6,161 nt of DNA from Dialister sp. UBA7295 (GCA_002471975.1 DKQZ01000055.1:1-6161), one strand, 5' to 3'; numbered from the stretch's first letter, positions 1 through 4,497 are shown. A program made the numbers and translations. The notes: a model not told the origin generated them from the letters alone.

Positions 1-20
1 TATTAATGTCGTTCACTATA

Positions 21-180
21 ATTCAAAGCTGCAAAGAATTCAGTCCAAAATCCAAAAAGCCGCCTCATGAATTTCGCGCCACCTTCCCGAGTCCCGATGT
101 CCCGAATCCCGAACGATGCAAAGTTCCGAAGACGGCTGAAAATTCAAAGCTGCGGGGCATTCAGTTCAGAATCAGAAATG
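21..180. repeat. Pair of degenerate ~39-bp direct repeats
   Basis: Positions 21-59 and 142-180 are imperfect direct copies. Both begin ATTCAAAGCTGC and continue with ATTCAGT and an A-rich, roughly 7-bp-periodic tail. They flank the CCCGA array and degenerate hairpin at 54-114. An 81-codon open frame across 6-251 is made of this repeat sequence and has no coding character, so I read 1-241 as non-coding. Function is unknown. Confidence 0.5.
54..114 (-). repeat. Decayed heptad-array/terminator module (minus strand)
   Basis: On the + strand CCCGA recurs at 86, 93, 101 and 108 (spacing 7, 8, 7). On the minus strand these are four units of the type ATTCGGG. They are followed by a linker AAGGT, a GGCGC...GGCGGC near-hairpin (about 59-82), then a T5 tract (A54-A58 on +). 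The layout matches the intact modules at 3434-3498 and 5933-6005, but the stem no longer pairs well. No minus-strand gene is visible upstream, so this is probably a relic. Confidence 0.45.
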
Positions 181-241
181 ACCGCTTTATGGTTGGGATG
201 ATTGCCCTGCAGGATTTAAAAACTATTCAAATTATTCCATT

Positions 242-252
242 TATAATATAAT
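242..252 (+). promoter_or_regulatory. Possible -10 region for the lysR gene
   Basis: Two overlapping perfect TATAAT hexamers lie at 242-247 and 247-252, about 70 nt before the LysR start codon. The best -35 at 17-bp spacing is poor (TATTCA, 224-229), so the promoter may be weak or activator-dependent. An 8-bp palindrome AGTATACT (315-322) abuts the start codon and a near copy AGTATAGTA lies at 254-262. These could be autoregulatory sites, but that is speculation. Confidence 0.3.
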
Positions 253-321
253 AAGTATAGTATTTCACGAGAAACGGCAACTTATATTTATTTTCTATTC
301 TGAAAAGGAATAAAGTATACT

Positions 322-1218
322 ATGGAAAAAGAGGATATTCTTGCTTTTCAGGCGCTGGCGAAGTATGGAAGTTTCACGAAGGCTTCGGAGGCGCTTTACA
401 TTGCCCAGCCTACGCTTTCGAAGAAGGTGGCTACACTGGAAAGTGAACTGGGCCTGACGCTGGTGGAGCGGACGAAACGGTATGCCAGGCTGACTTATGC
501 GGGCATCGTATTTCTGGAGGAGAGCAAAGCCCTGCTTGCCCAGGAAGAGAAAATGGTCAGAGCAGTCAGGGAGGCTGCGAGAGAGGGAGCCCGGTCTCTC
601 CGTGTGGGAATCATGGGGATGGGCCTTGCGGAGAAAAGTCTGCCTTTCATCCGGGCCTTCAAGGCGAAGCATCCCGAGGTGTCCCTGCACCTGGACCTTC
701 TCGATTTGGAGCAGATTCGGAATGGCCTGGAAATGAAGCGTCTGGACTGCGCCATTACCGATGAGCTGGGCCTGTCTTTCCTGGAGCCGCTGAAAACGGA
801 GGAAATAGGGGAGTCCTGGAGCGCTCTCGTATTTCCGGCGGACCATCCTTTTGCCCGGAAGAAACGGAAGACTTTCCGCAGCCTGGAGACCGAACCTTTC
901 CTGGTGCTGCAGGGAAAATCGTCTGCCAAAGGGCTGGAACTGGTGAAAGCCATCTGCGCTGGATGGGGCTTTCTGCCGAAAATAGAAAAGGTTTGCTCCA
1001 CGGTGGAAGAGATTCTTTTCCAGGTCCGGGCGGGCCAGGGCATCGCCATCCTGCCTTCCTTCGATTGCCCGTCTGAAGGGGACCTGGCCTGTATCCCTCT
1101 CAAAGAGGAATCAAAGTCCTTCCCCACGGTTCTGGCGTGGAATGGAAAAAATACAAATCCCGCCCTGCTCTTATGGAAAGAGGAGCTCCATGGGTATCTG
1201 GAAGGAAAAGTGGAATGA
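322..1218 (+). CDS. LysR-family transcriptional regulator
   Basis: This 298-residue protein has the usual length of a LysR-type regulator (LTTR), a cytoplasmic DNA-binding protein that responds to a small effector. The N-terminal winged helix-turn-helix spans about residues 4-62. Its hallmark runs from Y15-G-S-F-T through A21-S-E-A-L, Q29-P-T-L-S and L39-E-S-E-L-G to V48-E-R. A linker helix (about 63-90) leads to the periplasmic-binding-protein-like effector domain (about 92-290), which opens with S92-L-R-V-G. The typical V235-RAGQGIAILPS segment is near its end. The ATG at 322 is preceded by an AAAAGGA ribosome site (303-309), and upstream starts would not fit the HTH. No divergently transcribed partner lies inside the window, so the target is unknown. 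The transporters here are candidates only by proximity. There is no strong terminator before the next gene, so co-transcription is possible. Confidence 0.93.
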   Translation: MEKEDILAFQALAKYGSFTKASEALYIAQPTLSKKVATLESELGLTLVERTKRYARLTYAGIVFLEESKALLAQEEKMVRAVREAAREGARSLRVGIMGMGLAEKSLPFIRAFKAKHPEVSLHLDLLDLEQIRNGLEMKRLDCAITDELGLSFLEPLKTEEIGESWSALVFPADHPFARKKRKTFRSLETEPFLVLQGKSSAKGLELVKAICAGWGFLPKIEKVCSTVEEILFQVRAGQGIAILPSFDCPSEGDLACIPLKEESKSFPTVLAWNGKNTNPALLLWKEELHGYLEGKVE

Positions 1219-1222
1219 AATA

Positions 1223-1348
1223 GTTATCAGTTCCCCGTTCGCGGAAAAGTCCAATCCGTGGAAATAGGGCTGCCTGATCATGAAAATGCAGTTTCCTGGG
1301 ACGGAATGGGACCTCTGATCACTGATCACTGCGAACTGATCACTTTTT
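1223..1348. repeat. GTTATCA/CTGATCA heptads between lysR and the small gene, with weak hairpin
   Basis: Four bases after the lysR stop come heptads GTTATCA, GTTCCCC and GTTCGCG (1223-1243). At 1315-1342 four heptads occur in the opposite orientation (CTGATCA twice, CTGCGAA, CTGATCA). The last units can form a 6-bp stem, TGATCA (1323-1328) with TGATCA (1337-1342), followed by C and T5 (1344-1348). This could be a weak terminator or attenuator for lysR, but it is AT-rich and ends only 15 nt before the next start codon. I annotate it mainly as repeat. Confidence 0.5.
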
Positions 1349-1363
1349 ATACAAGGAGCCGCT

Positions 1364-1714
1364 ATGTCCAAAGAAACAACTTACGATTTCCCCCTCCGCT
1401 ATTTCTCCGTCACCACGGTAGCGAAGGAGTTCACTCCGAAACCGGACCTGCCCGACGGGGGAGCCATTGATCTGGGCACCCTTTTAGGCGCCATGTCGGA
1501 AGCAAAAAGTGAGGTCAGTGCTCTCACGCCTTATTTATTTCTACTTTTTGAAACGGAAGAGAAGAAACCCTGCTGGCAGTACCTGGATATGGCGGGCCAG
1601 CTTTCCCATCTCCATTACTGCGACGGATCATCCCATGTGCAGGTGAGGAAGATTACTTTCGATAACGGGGCTTATATGTATAGAGTAGAAGAAGTATATC
1701 TGAGCAGGAAATAA
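1364..1714 (+). CDS. Hypothetical protein, 116 residues
   Basis: I do not recognise this 116-residue protein. It starts at ATG 1364 behind a strong AAGGAG site (1353-1358, 5-nt spacing) and ends at TAA 1712-1714, so it is very likely translated. It looks soluble: there is no signal peptide or membrane segment, and hydrophobic and acidic stretches are mixed. Aromatic residues are frequent, especially in the C-terminal half. There are two cysteines, C70 (in PCWQY) and C86 (in HYCDG), not arranged as a metal site. The C-terminal part (about 90-114), with alternating hydrophobic residues, suggests beta strands. It lies 145 bp after lysR in the same direction, with no convincing promoter between them. 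A heptad array and terminator begin 13 nt after its stop. Function is unknown; it may be a lineage-restricted small protein. Confidence 0.75.
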   Translation: MSKETTYDFPLRYFSVTTVAKEFTPKPDLPDGGAIDLGTLLGAMSEAKSEVSALTPYLFLLFETEEKKPCWQYLDMAGQLSHLHYCDGSSHVQVRKITFDNGAYMYRVEEVYLSRK

Positions 1715-1727
1715 GTGTACCGGTGAG

Positions 1728-1762
1728 AATCGTTCCTCGTGATTCGTTGTTCGTTCTCCGGT
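1728..1762 (+). repeat. Five-unit heptad array (RTYCGTG family)
   Basis: Five consecutive 7-bp units (AATCGTT, CCTCGTG, ATTCGTT, GTTCGTT, CTCCGGT) fill 35 bp between the stop codon at 1714 and the terminator at 1768. The last unit is the most diverged. The flanks ACCGG..AGAA.CG (1719-1732) and CGTTCTCCGGT (1752-1762) are also imperfectly inverted, so the array could close into its own hairpin. Confidence 0.65.
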
Positions 1763-1767
1763 AAGAC

Positions 1768-1798
1768 GGCGCCTTGCCATTGATGAGGCGCCCTTTTT
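1768..1798 (+). terminator. Rho-independent terminator after the small gene
   Basis: Stem GGCGCCT (1768-1774) pairs with AGGCGCC (1786-1792) across an 11-nt loop, followed by C and T5 (1794-1798). It sits 5 nt after a five-unit heptad array. It would end the small-gene transcript and any lysR readthrough. Confidence 0.85.
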
Positions 1799-2007
1799 GC
1801 ATGGCCTCAGGGAAATCGGATTCTATCAGGAGCCGAAAAGCAGGGGCTCAAACGTTTGAAGCCAGGCGGCGGGGTTGTGAGGTCACCTTACTTATGGACT
1901 GCAGAGGCGCCCGGCCCGGGGCAGAGGGAAGGACTCATTTTCCCGGTCGGGCCCGGGCAAAGCGGCAGGATAAAGACTATATATTTCATAAATTATAATA
2001 CACAGCC
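1799..2007. other. Intergenic segment with inverted repeats, no credible gene
   Basis: A frame open from 1774 to 1998 begins inside the terminator and has no ribosome site, so I do not call a gene. TCAAACGTTTGA (1848-1859) is a perfect 12-bp palindrome, flanked by GGCT and AGCC with a one-base bulge. A GC-rich imperfect inverted repeat spans 1909-1958: GCCCGG (1909-1914) pairs with CCGGGC (1953-1958), and inside it GGGAA (1926-1930) pairs with TTCCC (1940-1944). No T-tract follows. Base composition drops sharply to AT-rich after about 1970, where the transporter promoter region starts. Confidence 0.4.
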
Positions 2008-2027
2008 TATAATCCATATGGATTATA
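2008..2027. promoter_or_regulatory. 20-bp perfect palindrome upstream of the DAACS promoter
   Basis: TATAATCCAT (2008-2017) is directly followed by its reverse complement ATGGATTATA (2018-2027), with no spacer. It lies about 54 bp upstream of the predicted -35. A second dyad, TATGAAA (2050-2056) with TTTCATA (2067-2073), lies between it and the promoter. Perfect dyads at these positions are typical of dimeric activator or repressor sites. The regulator is unknown; the LysR protein encoded nearby is only a possibility. Confidence 0.45.
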
Positions 2028-2080
2028 AATTATTTAATTCATAGTTACATATGAAAGCATGAATCATTTCATAATTCTAT

Positions 2081-2109
2081 TGGTCAATCTGCATATATTT
2101 CACTATAAT
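2081..2109 (+). promoter_or_regulatory. Sigma-70-type promoter for the DAACS transporter
   Basis: A TGGTCA -35 (4 of 6 matches, 2081-2086) and a perfect TATAAT -10 (2104-2109) are separated by 17 bp. Transcription would begin near 2116, giving a leader of about 23 nt that carries the ribosome site AAGGGGGAG (2125-2133). Confidence 0.6.
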
Positions 2110-2138
2110 AAAGGCAAAATTAGAAAGGGGGAGATGGT

Positions 2139-3338
2139 ATGAATCTTTCTGTACAAATATTCCTGTCCCTGGTGCTTTCCGTCATCGTAGGGCTTCTATT
2201 GGGAGATGGAGCCGTGGGACCTGTGAAGACCTGGATTGCCCCGATTGGCTCCATGTTTATCAGTCTCATCAAAATGATGATCGTCCCGGTCGTTTTCTGT
2301 TCCCTGGTGGTCGGCATGACTTCCATGGGGGATATGAAGAAACTGGGCCGCATTGGGGTGAAGACTCTGGCTGTTTATCTCGTTACTACGGCTATCGCCA
2401 TTGCCATCGGATTTGTGGTGGCAGGAATCGTTCAGCCTGGAATCGGGATGGCTCTTCCGACTGCAGCAGCTCCGAAAGTCAAAGAGGCACCTACGATCAT
2501 GCAGGTTTTCCTCAATATGATCCCGTCGAATCCGATTGCTTCCATGGCCAAGGCGGACATCCTGCCGATTATCATCTTTGCTCTCTTCGTTGGGGCCGGC
2601 ATCATTTCCCTGGGCGGCAAGAAAGCGGATATCCTCATCGGTTTCTTTGACGCTTCCGCAGAAGTCTGCTATCGCATCATCGGAATGATCATGAAGATTG
2701 CCCCCATCGGTGTTTTCTGCCTCCTTATGCCTGTGGTCGTCCAGAATGGACCGAAAGTCCTTCTGCCCCTCATTTCCGTCATCATCTGTATGGCTGTGGG
2801 GAGCGTCATTCATGCCGTCTGCATTTATTCATCCATTGCCGGAATTGCTGCTCGTATGAGCCCCCTGACTTTCTTCCGGGGTATGTCGGAAGCCATGGCC
2901 ATCGCTTTCACTACCTGCTCTTCCGCAGGTACCCTGCCGGTCAATATGAAAAATGTGCAGACCAAGCTGGGCGTACGCCGGGATATCGCATCTTTCGTAC
3001 TTCCTTTAGGGGCTACCATCAATATGGACGGCACGGCCCTTTACATGGGTATCTGCTCTCTCTTCATTGCCAACGTCTATGGCATCCCGCTCACCATGGA
3101 TCAGATGATGATGATCATTCTGACCGGTACTCTTGCCTCCATCGGTACGGCAGGCGTCCCGGGAGGCGGCCTCATTATGCTGGCCATGGTTCTCCAGTCT
3201 GTCGGACTTCCGATGGAAGGATTGGCCCTTGTAGCCGGAATCGACAGAGTCCTCGATATGTTCCGTACCTGCCTTAATATCACCGGTGATGCTGCCGTAG
3301 CTGTAGCTATCAATGCCACCGAGAAAGAGAAGGATTGA
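2139..3338 (+). CDS. Dicarboxylate/amino acid:cation symporter (DAACS/SLC1 family), probably acidic amino acid uptake
   Basis: This 399-residue integral membrane protein of the GltP/GltT/GltPh family would import glutamate/aspartate or C4-dicarboxylates with Na+ or H+. The family fold of eight membrane helices plus re-entrant hairpins HP1 and HP2 is supported by its signatures: HP1 with T258-T-C-S-S-A-G-T-L-P, TM7 NMDGT at 295-299, HP2 with G336-T-A-G-V-P-G-G-G, and TM8 D369-R-V-L-D-M-F-R-T with N380 and D384. Aligned by eye to GltPh TM8, D373, R376, N380 and D384 correspond to D394, R397, N401 and D405. The Arg is the residue that recognises the acidic side chain in this family, which favours glutamate, aspartate or dicarboxylates over neutral amino acids. 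ATG 2139 has a strong AAGGGGGAG site 5 nt upstream, and an ATG at 2134 is out of frame. The gene is flanked by its own promoter and terminator, so it is probably monocistronic. Exact substrate and coupling ion are not determinable. Confidence 0.95.
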   Translation: MNLSVQIFLSLVLSVIVGLLLGDGAVGPVKTWIAPIGSMFISLIKMMIVPVVFCSLVVGMTSMGDMKKLGRIGVKTLAVYLVTTAIAIAIGFVVAGIVQPGIGMALPTAAAPKVKEAPTIMQVFLNMIPSNPIASMAKADILPIIIFALFVGAGIISLGGKKADILIGFFDASAEVCYRIIGMIMKIAPIGVFCLLMPVVVQNGPKVLLPLISVIICMAVGSVIHAVCIYSSIAGIAARMSPLTFFRGMSEAMAIAFTTCSSAGTLPVNMKNVQTKLGVRRDIASFVLPLGATINMDGTALYMGICSLFIANVYGIPLTMDQMMMIILTGTLASIGTAGVPGGGLIMLAMVLQSVGLPMEGLALVAGIDRVLDMFRTCLNITGDAAVAVAINATEKEKD

Positions 3339-3433
3339 GGAAATAGGGCTCAAATCCCTTTTACGTTCTTAGTCATTTACAGTTTTCGTGGGTTAGCCTC
3401 ATCACGGCATGTATGTGTAATCTCATTCGGGGG

Positions 3434-3468
3434 ATTCGTTGTTCGTGATTCGTGATTCGTGATTCGTG
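3434..3468 (+). repeat. Five-unit heptad array (ATTCGTG family) after the DAACS gene
   Basis: Five 7-bp units (ATTCGTT, GTTCGTG, then ATTCGTG three times) occupy 35 bp, about 95 nt after the transporter stop and 5 nt before a terminator. It is the most regular short array in the window. The linker AAAGT joins it to the hairpin. Confidence 0.85.
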
Positions 3469-3473
3469 AAAGT

Positions 3474-3498
3474 GGCGCCGCTGATGCGGCGCCTTTTT
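3474..3498 (+). terminator. Rho-independent terminator of the DAACS gene
   Basis: A perfect 8-bp GC stem, GGCGCCGC (3474-3481) with GCGGCGCC (3486-3493), is closed by the tetraloop TGAT and followed by T5 (3494-3498). It is the strongest terminator for the upstream transporter transcript. It lies 5 nt after the heptad array at 3434-3468. Confidence 0.92.
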
Positions 3499-3731
3499 AT
3501 GTGGGATTCTTCTCAGGCAGGTATAAAAAGCCCGAATGATTCAAATCGTCCCGGGTGAAAACGGTTGATTCCATTTGGTCGGGGGCGCATCGAGGTCTGT
3601 TTTCCCTGCCTGAAAAAGCCTGCCCTATGGTTTTCGAAAAAATGAATCTGTTGTTTCTCGCCTGATAAGGGCAAAAGGCCGGATGGTGTATAAAAATAGA
3701 AATACTGGCTTTAACAACATTTGGAAATATA
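3499..3731. other. Intergenic stretch, no gene or clear signal
   Basis: About 230 bp follow the terminator with no convincing open frame, ribosome site, RNA fold or sigma-70 promoter on the + strand. It leads into a heptad array and terminator at 3732-3799, so a short transcript ending there is conceivable, but I cannot find its start. Confidence 0.4.
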
Positions 3732-3766
3732 GTTAGAAGTTATCAGTTAGCAGTTCTCAGTTGTGG
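3732..3766 (+). repeat. Five-unit heptad array (GTTATCA family)
   Basis: Five 7-bp units (GTTAGAA, GTTATCA, GTTAGCA, GTTCTCA, GTTGTGG) span 35 bp directly before a terminator hairpin. The repeat family differs from those at 1728, 3434 and 5933, but the architecture and unit number are the same. No gene is seen immediately upstream. Confidence 0.75.
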
Positions 3767-3767
3767 T

Positions 3768-3799
3768 GGCCGACTTTAAATGGAAGAGTCTGCCTTTTT
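3768..3799 (+). terminator. Orphan rho-independent terminator (+)
   Basis: GGCCGACTTT (3768-3777) pairs with AGAGTCTGCC (3785-3794), with one C/T mismatch and one wobble, across a 7-nt loop. T5 follows (3795-3799). It lies one base after a heptad array. The nearest + strand gene was already terminated at 3498, so this unit has no obvious client gene. Confidence 0.7.
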
Positions 3800-3835
3800 G
3801 TGTTAAATTTATGCACTTTCAATGAAGCCGGGCAT

Positions 3836-3866
3836 AAAAATGGCCCGCCATCCAAAGATGCGGGCC
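3836..3866 (-). terminator. Rho-independent terminator on the minus strand
   Basis: Read on the minus strand, GGCCCGC (3866-3860) pairs with GCGGGCC (3848-3842). An inner ATC/GAT extension, one bulged base and a 4-nt loop complete the hairpin. A single A and then T5 follow (A3836-A3840 on +). It would end a minus-strand transcript coming from the repeat region at 3986-4139, and it faces the + strand terminator at 3768-3799. Confidence 0.8.
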
Positions 3867-3874
3867 TCTTTCAC

Positions 3875-3902
3875 TGATAACTATGAACTGATAACTGATA
3901 AC
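3875..3902 (-). repeat. Four-unit heptad array (GTTATCA family), minus strand
   Basis: On the minus strand, units GTTATCA, GTTATCA, GTTCATA and GTTATCA (3902 down to 3875) are followed by the linker GTGAAAG (3874-3868) and the minus-strand terminator. Counting the linker as a degenerate fifth unit, this block is again 35 bp. Confidence 0.75.
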
Positions 3903-3961
3903 TTTATCACTTCCGGCAGTTCTGCAAGCTGCGTAATTATTGTACAGCCCTTTATAATGCT

Positions 3962-3979
3962 GCACCGCATAAGCGGCAC
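3962..3979 (-). terminator. Degenerate terminator hairpin at the end of the 22-unit array (minus strand)
   Basis: On the minus strand GTGCCGC, loop TTAT, GCGGTGC forms a 7-bp stem that includes adjacent G-U and U-G wobbles. It follows the array through the linker AAAGTG, exactly as in the terminator at 3474-3498, which differs by C-to-T changes. The T-tract is lost (AGCATTATA follows), so termination here is probably poor and readthrough to 3836 is expected. Confidence 0.5.
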
Positions 3980-3985
3980 CACTTT

Positions 3986-4139
3986 CACGGACCACGAGCC
4001 ACGGACCACGGACCACGGACCACGGACCACGAACCACGGGCCACGGACCACGGACCACGGGCCACGGGCCACGGGCCACGGACCACGGACCACGGGCCAC
4101 GGGCCACGGACCACGGACCACGAATCACGGATCACGATT
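3986..4139 (-). repeat. 22-unit heptanucleotide tandem array
   Basis: Twenty-two contiguous 7-bp units fill exactly 154 bp without a phase break. On the + strand the unit is CACGGAC, with variants CACGGGC, CACGAGC, CACGAAC, CACGAAT, CACGGAT and CACGATT. On the minus strand this is the RTYCGTG family found before the + strand terminators. CACGGAC and CACGGGC units tend to come in blocks of two or three (units 8-19), suggesting duplication of larger blocks. The units at the 4139 end are the most diverged. It is not a CRISPR: there are no spacers and the unit is too short. Replication slippage is the likely origin of the length. Confidence 0.92.
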
Positions 4140-4185
4140 ATCACTTATGTCTTTATCCACACCGGTCACAATGTAAGAAAATTAA

Positions 4186-4213
4186 AATATATTACAAAAC
4201 TTGTATATTTCAA
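4186..4213 (-). promoter_or_regulatory. Minus-strand sigma-70-type promoter facing the 22-unit array
   Basis: On the minus strand TTGAAA (4213-4208, 5 of 6 matches) and TATATT (4191-4186, 5 of 6) are separated by 16 bp. The expected start is near 4179, about 40 nt before the repeat array. It overlaps the + strand riboswitch promoter, so the two would compete. The region is AT-rich, which raises the chance of a fortuitous match. Confidence 0.45.
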
Positions 4214-4229
4214 ATGATTTGTGTATAAT
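4201..4229 (+). promoter_or_regulatory. Promoter of the glycine riboswitch/AGCS transcript
   Basis: TTGTAT (4201-4206) and a perfect TATAAT (4224-4229) are separated by 17 bp, with an A/T-rich tract just upstream that could act as an UP element. The start would be near 4236, about 15 nt before the first paired element of the riboswitch. Confidence 0.65.
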
Positions 4230-4250
4230 AGCCATATCAATTGAATCACG

Positions 4251-4414
4251 CTGGATGACGCATACGGAAAAAGACGAAAGTCTGCCGAAGGAGTAACACT
4301 ATCAGGCGTTCCATGAACACGAAACTGTATGCCGACAGATCTCTGGAGAGCCCCGAAATCGGGCGCCGAAGGTGACAAGGCGAAAGCCGAAATCTCTCAG
4401 GCAAAAGGACAGAG
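4251..4414 (+). ncRNA. Tandem glycine riboswitch
   Basis: Two glycine aptamers are joined by a short linker. Aptamer 1 is closed by P1 GCATAC (4260-4265) with GTATGC (4327-4332) and carries the conserved core GCCGAAGGAGTAA (4284-4296) and CTATCAGGC (4299-4307). Aptamer 2 is closed by CTCTG (4341-4345) with CAGAG (4410-4414). It carries GAGAG (4346-4350) with CTCTC (4394-4398), GCCGAAGGTGACAA (4365-4378) and CAGGCAAAAGGAC (4398-4410). Leader CTG (4251-4253) with TGA (4256-4258) can pair with linker GACAG (4334-4338), consistent with the leader-linker kink-turn known in this class. The gene controlled is the AGCS symporter, a glycine/alanine importer, as expected for this RNA. Expression-platform hairpins follow at 4409-4469. 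Confidence 0.95.
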
Positions 4415-4443
4415 CTGGTGGATCATCGCCGGCTCTGTTTTTT
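4409..4443 (+). terminator. Riboswitch expression-platform terminator 1
   Basis: The strand 4409-4421 (ACAGAGC and onward) pairs with 4426-4438 in a 13-bp stem with three wobbles, closed by an ATCA loop. A run of six T (4438-4443) follows. Its 5' strand includes CAGAG (4410-4414), the 3' side of aptamer-2 P1, so glycine binding and this hairpin are mutually exclusive. Taken alone this predicts an ON switch. Confidence 0.8.
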
Positions 4444-4469
4444 ATTTCCCAGAGCCGGCGATTTTATTT
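4425..4469 (+). terminator. Alternative hairpin/terminator 2 sharing a strand with terminator 1
   Basis: ATCGCCGGCTCTG (4425-4437) pairs perfectly over 13 bp with CAGAGCCGGCGAT (4450-4462), followed by a T-rich tract (4462-4469, seven T of eight). It uses the 3' strand of terminator 1, so only one can form. It would be favoured when aptamer-2 P1 sequesters 4410-4414, which on its own predicts glycine-dependent termination (an OFF switch). Confidence 0.65.
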
Positions 4470-4475
4470 CGAAAC

Positions 4476-4497
4476 ATTTCCTCTGGGGGGAGGAAAT
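4476..4497 (+). promoter_or_regulatory. Leader hairpin burying a Shine-Dalgarno-like GGGAGGAA
   Basis: ATTTCCTC (4476-4483) pairs perfectly with GAGGAAAT (4490-4497) across TGGGGG. The 3' arm contains the end of GGGAGGAA (4488-4495), an exact duplicate of the true ribosome site GGGAGGAA (4510-4517). An in-frame ATG at 4508 would be served by the buried copy, adding five residues to the transporter. Confidence 0.4.

Larger units (their letters stand above)
3836..4179 (-). ncRNA. Candidate repeat-containing non-coding RNA
   Basis: This is inferred from signals at both ends. A minus-strand promoter (TTGAAA, 16 bp, TATATT; 4213-4186) should start transcription near 4179. A strong minus-strand terminator ends at 3836. 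The roughly 340-nt RNA between would contain 22 heptads (4139-3986), a wobble-rich hairpin (3979-3962), about 60 nt of unique sequence, four GTTATCA-type heptads and the terminator stem. Open frames of 87 and 100 codons exist within it, but they encode only seven-residue repeats produced by the heptads and lack a convincing ribosome site. I therefore favour a non-coding product. It could instead be chance transcription through a repeat tract. Confidence 0.4.

Noticed and set aside
6..251. 81-codon + frame at the left end
   Set aside because: It consists of degenerate direct repeats and the CCCGA array, with no ribosome site or domain.
295..1127. Minus-strand frames opposite lysR
   Set aside because: They overlap a clear LysR gene and show no family signature, so they are shadows.
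1774..1998. 74-codon + frame after the small gene
   Set aside because: It starts inside a terminator hairpin, lacks a ribosome site and crosses inverted repeats.
2196..2813. Minus-strand frame opposite the DAACS gene
   Set aside because: His/Asp-rich antisense shadow of membrane-protein codons, with no ribosome site.
3986..4139. CRISPR array
   Set aside because: The unit is 7 bp and contiguous, with no spacers and no cas genes.
3986..4139. Insertion sequence or transposon remnant explaining the repeats
   Set aside because: No transposase fragment, terminal inverted repeats or target-site duplication can be seen around the arrays.
3819..4144. Minus- and plus-strand open frames (87-131 codons) across the heptad array
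   Set aside because: They encode seven-residue repeats that arise automatically because a stop-free 7-bp unit is open in all frames (21 bp = 7 codons). No convincing ribosome site is seen and the tails run through a terminator. Translation is not excluded but not supported.
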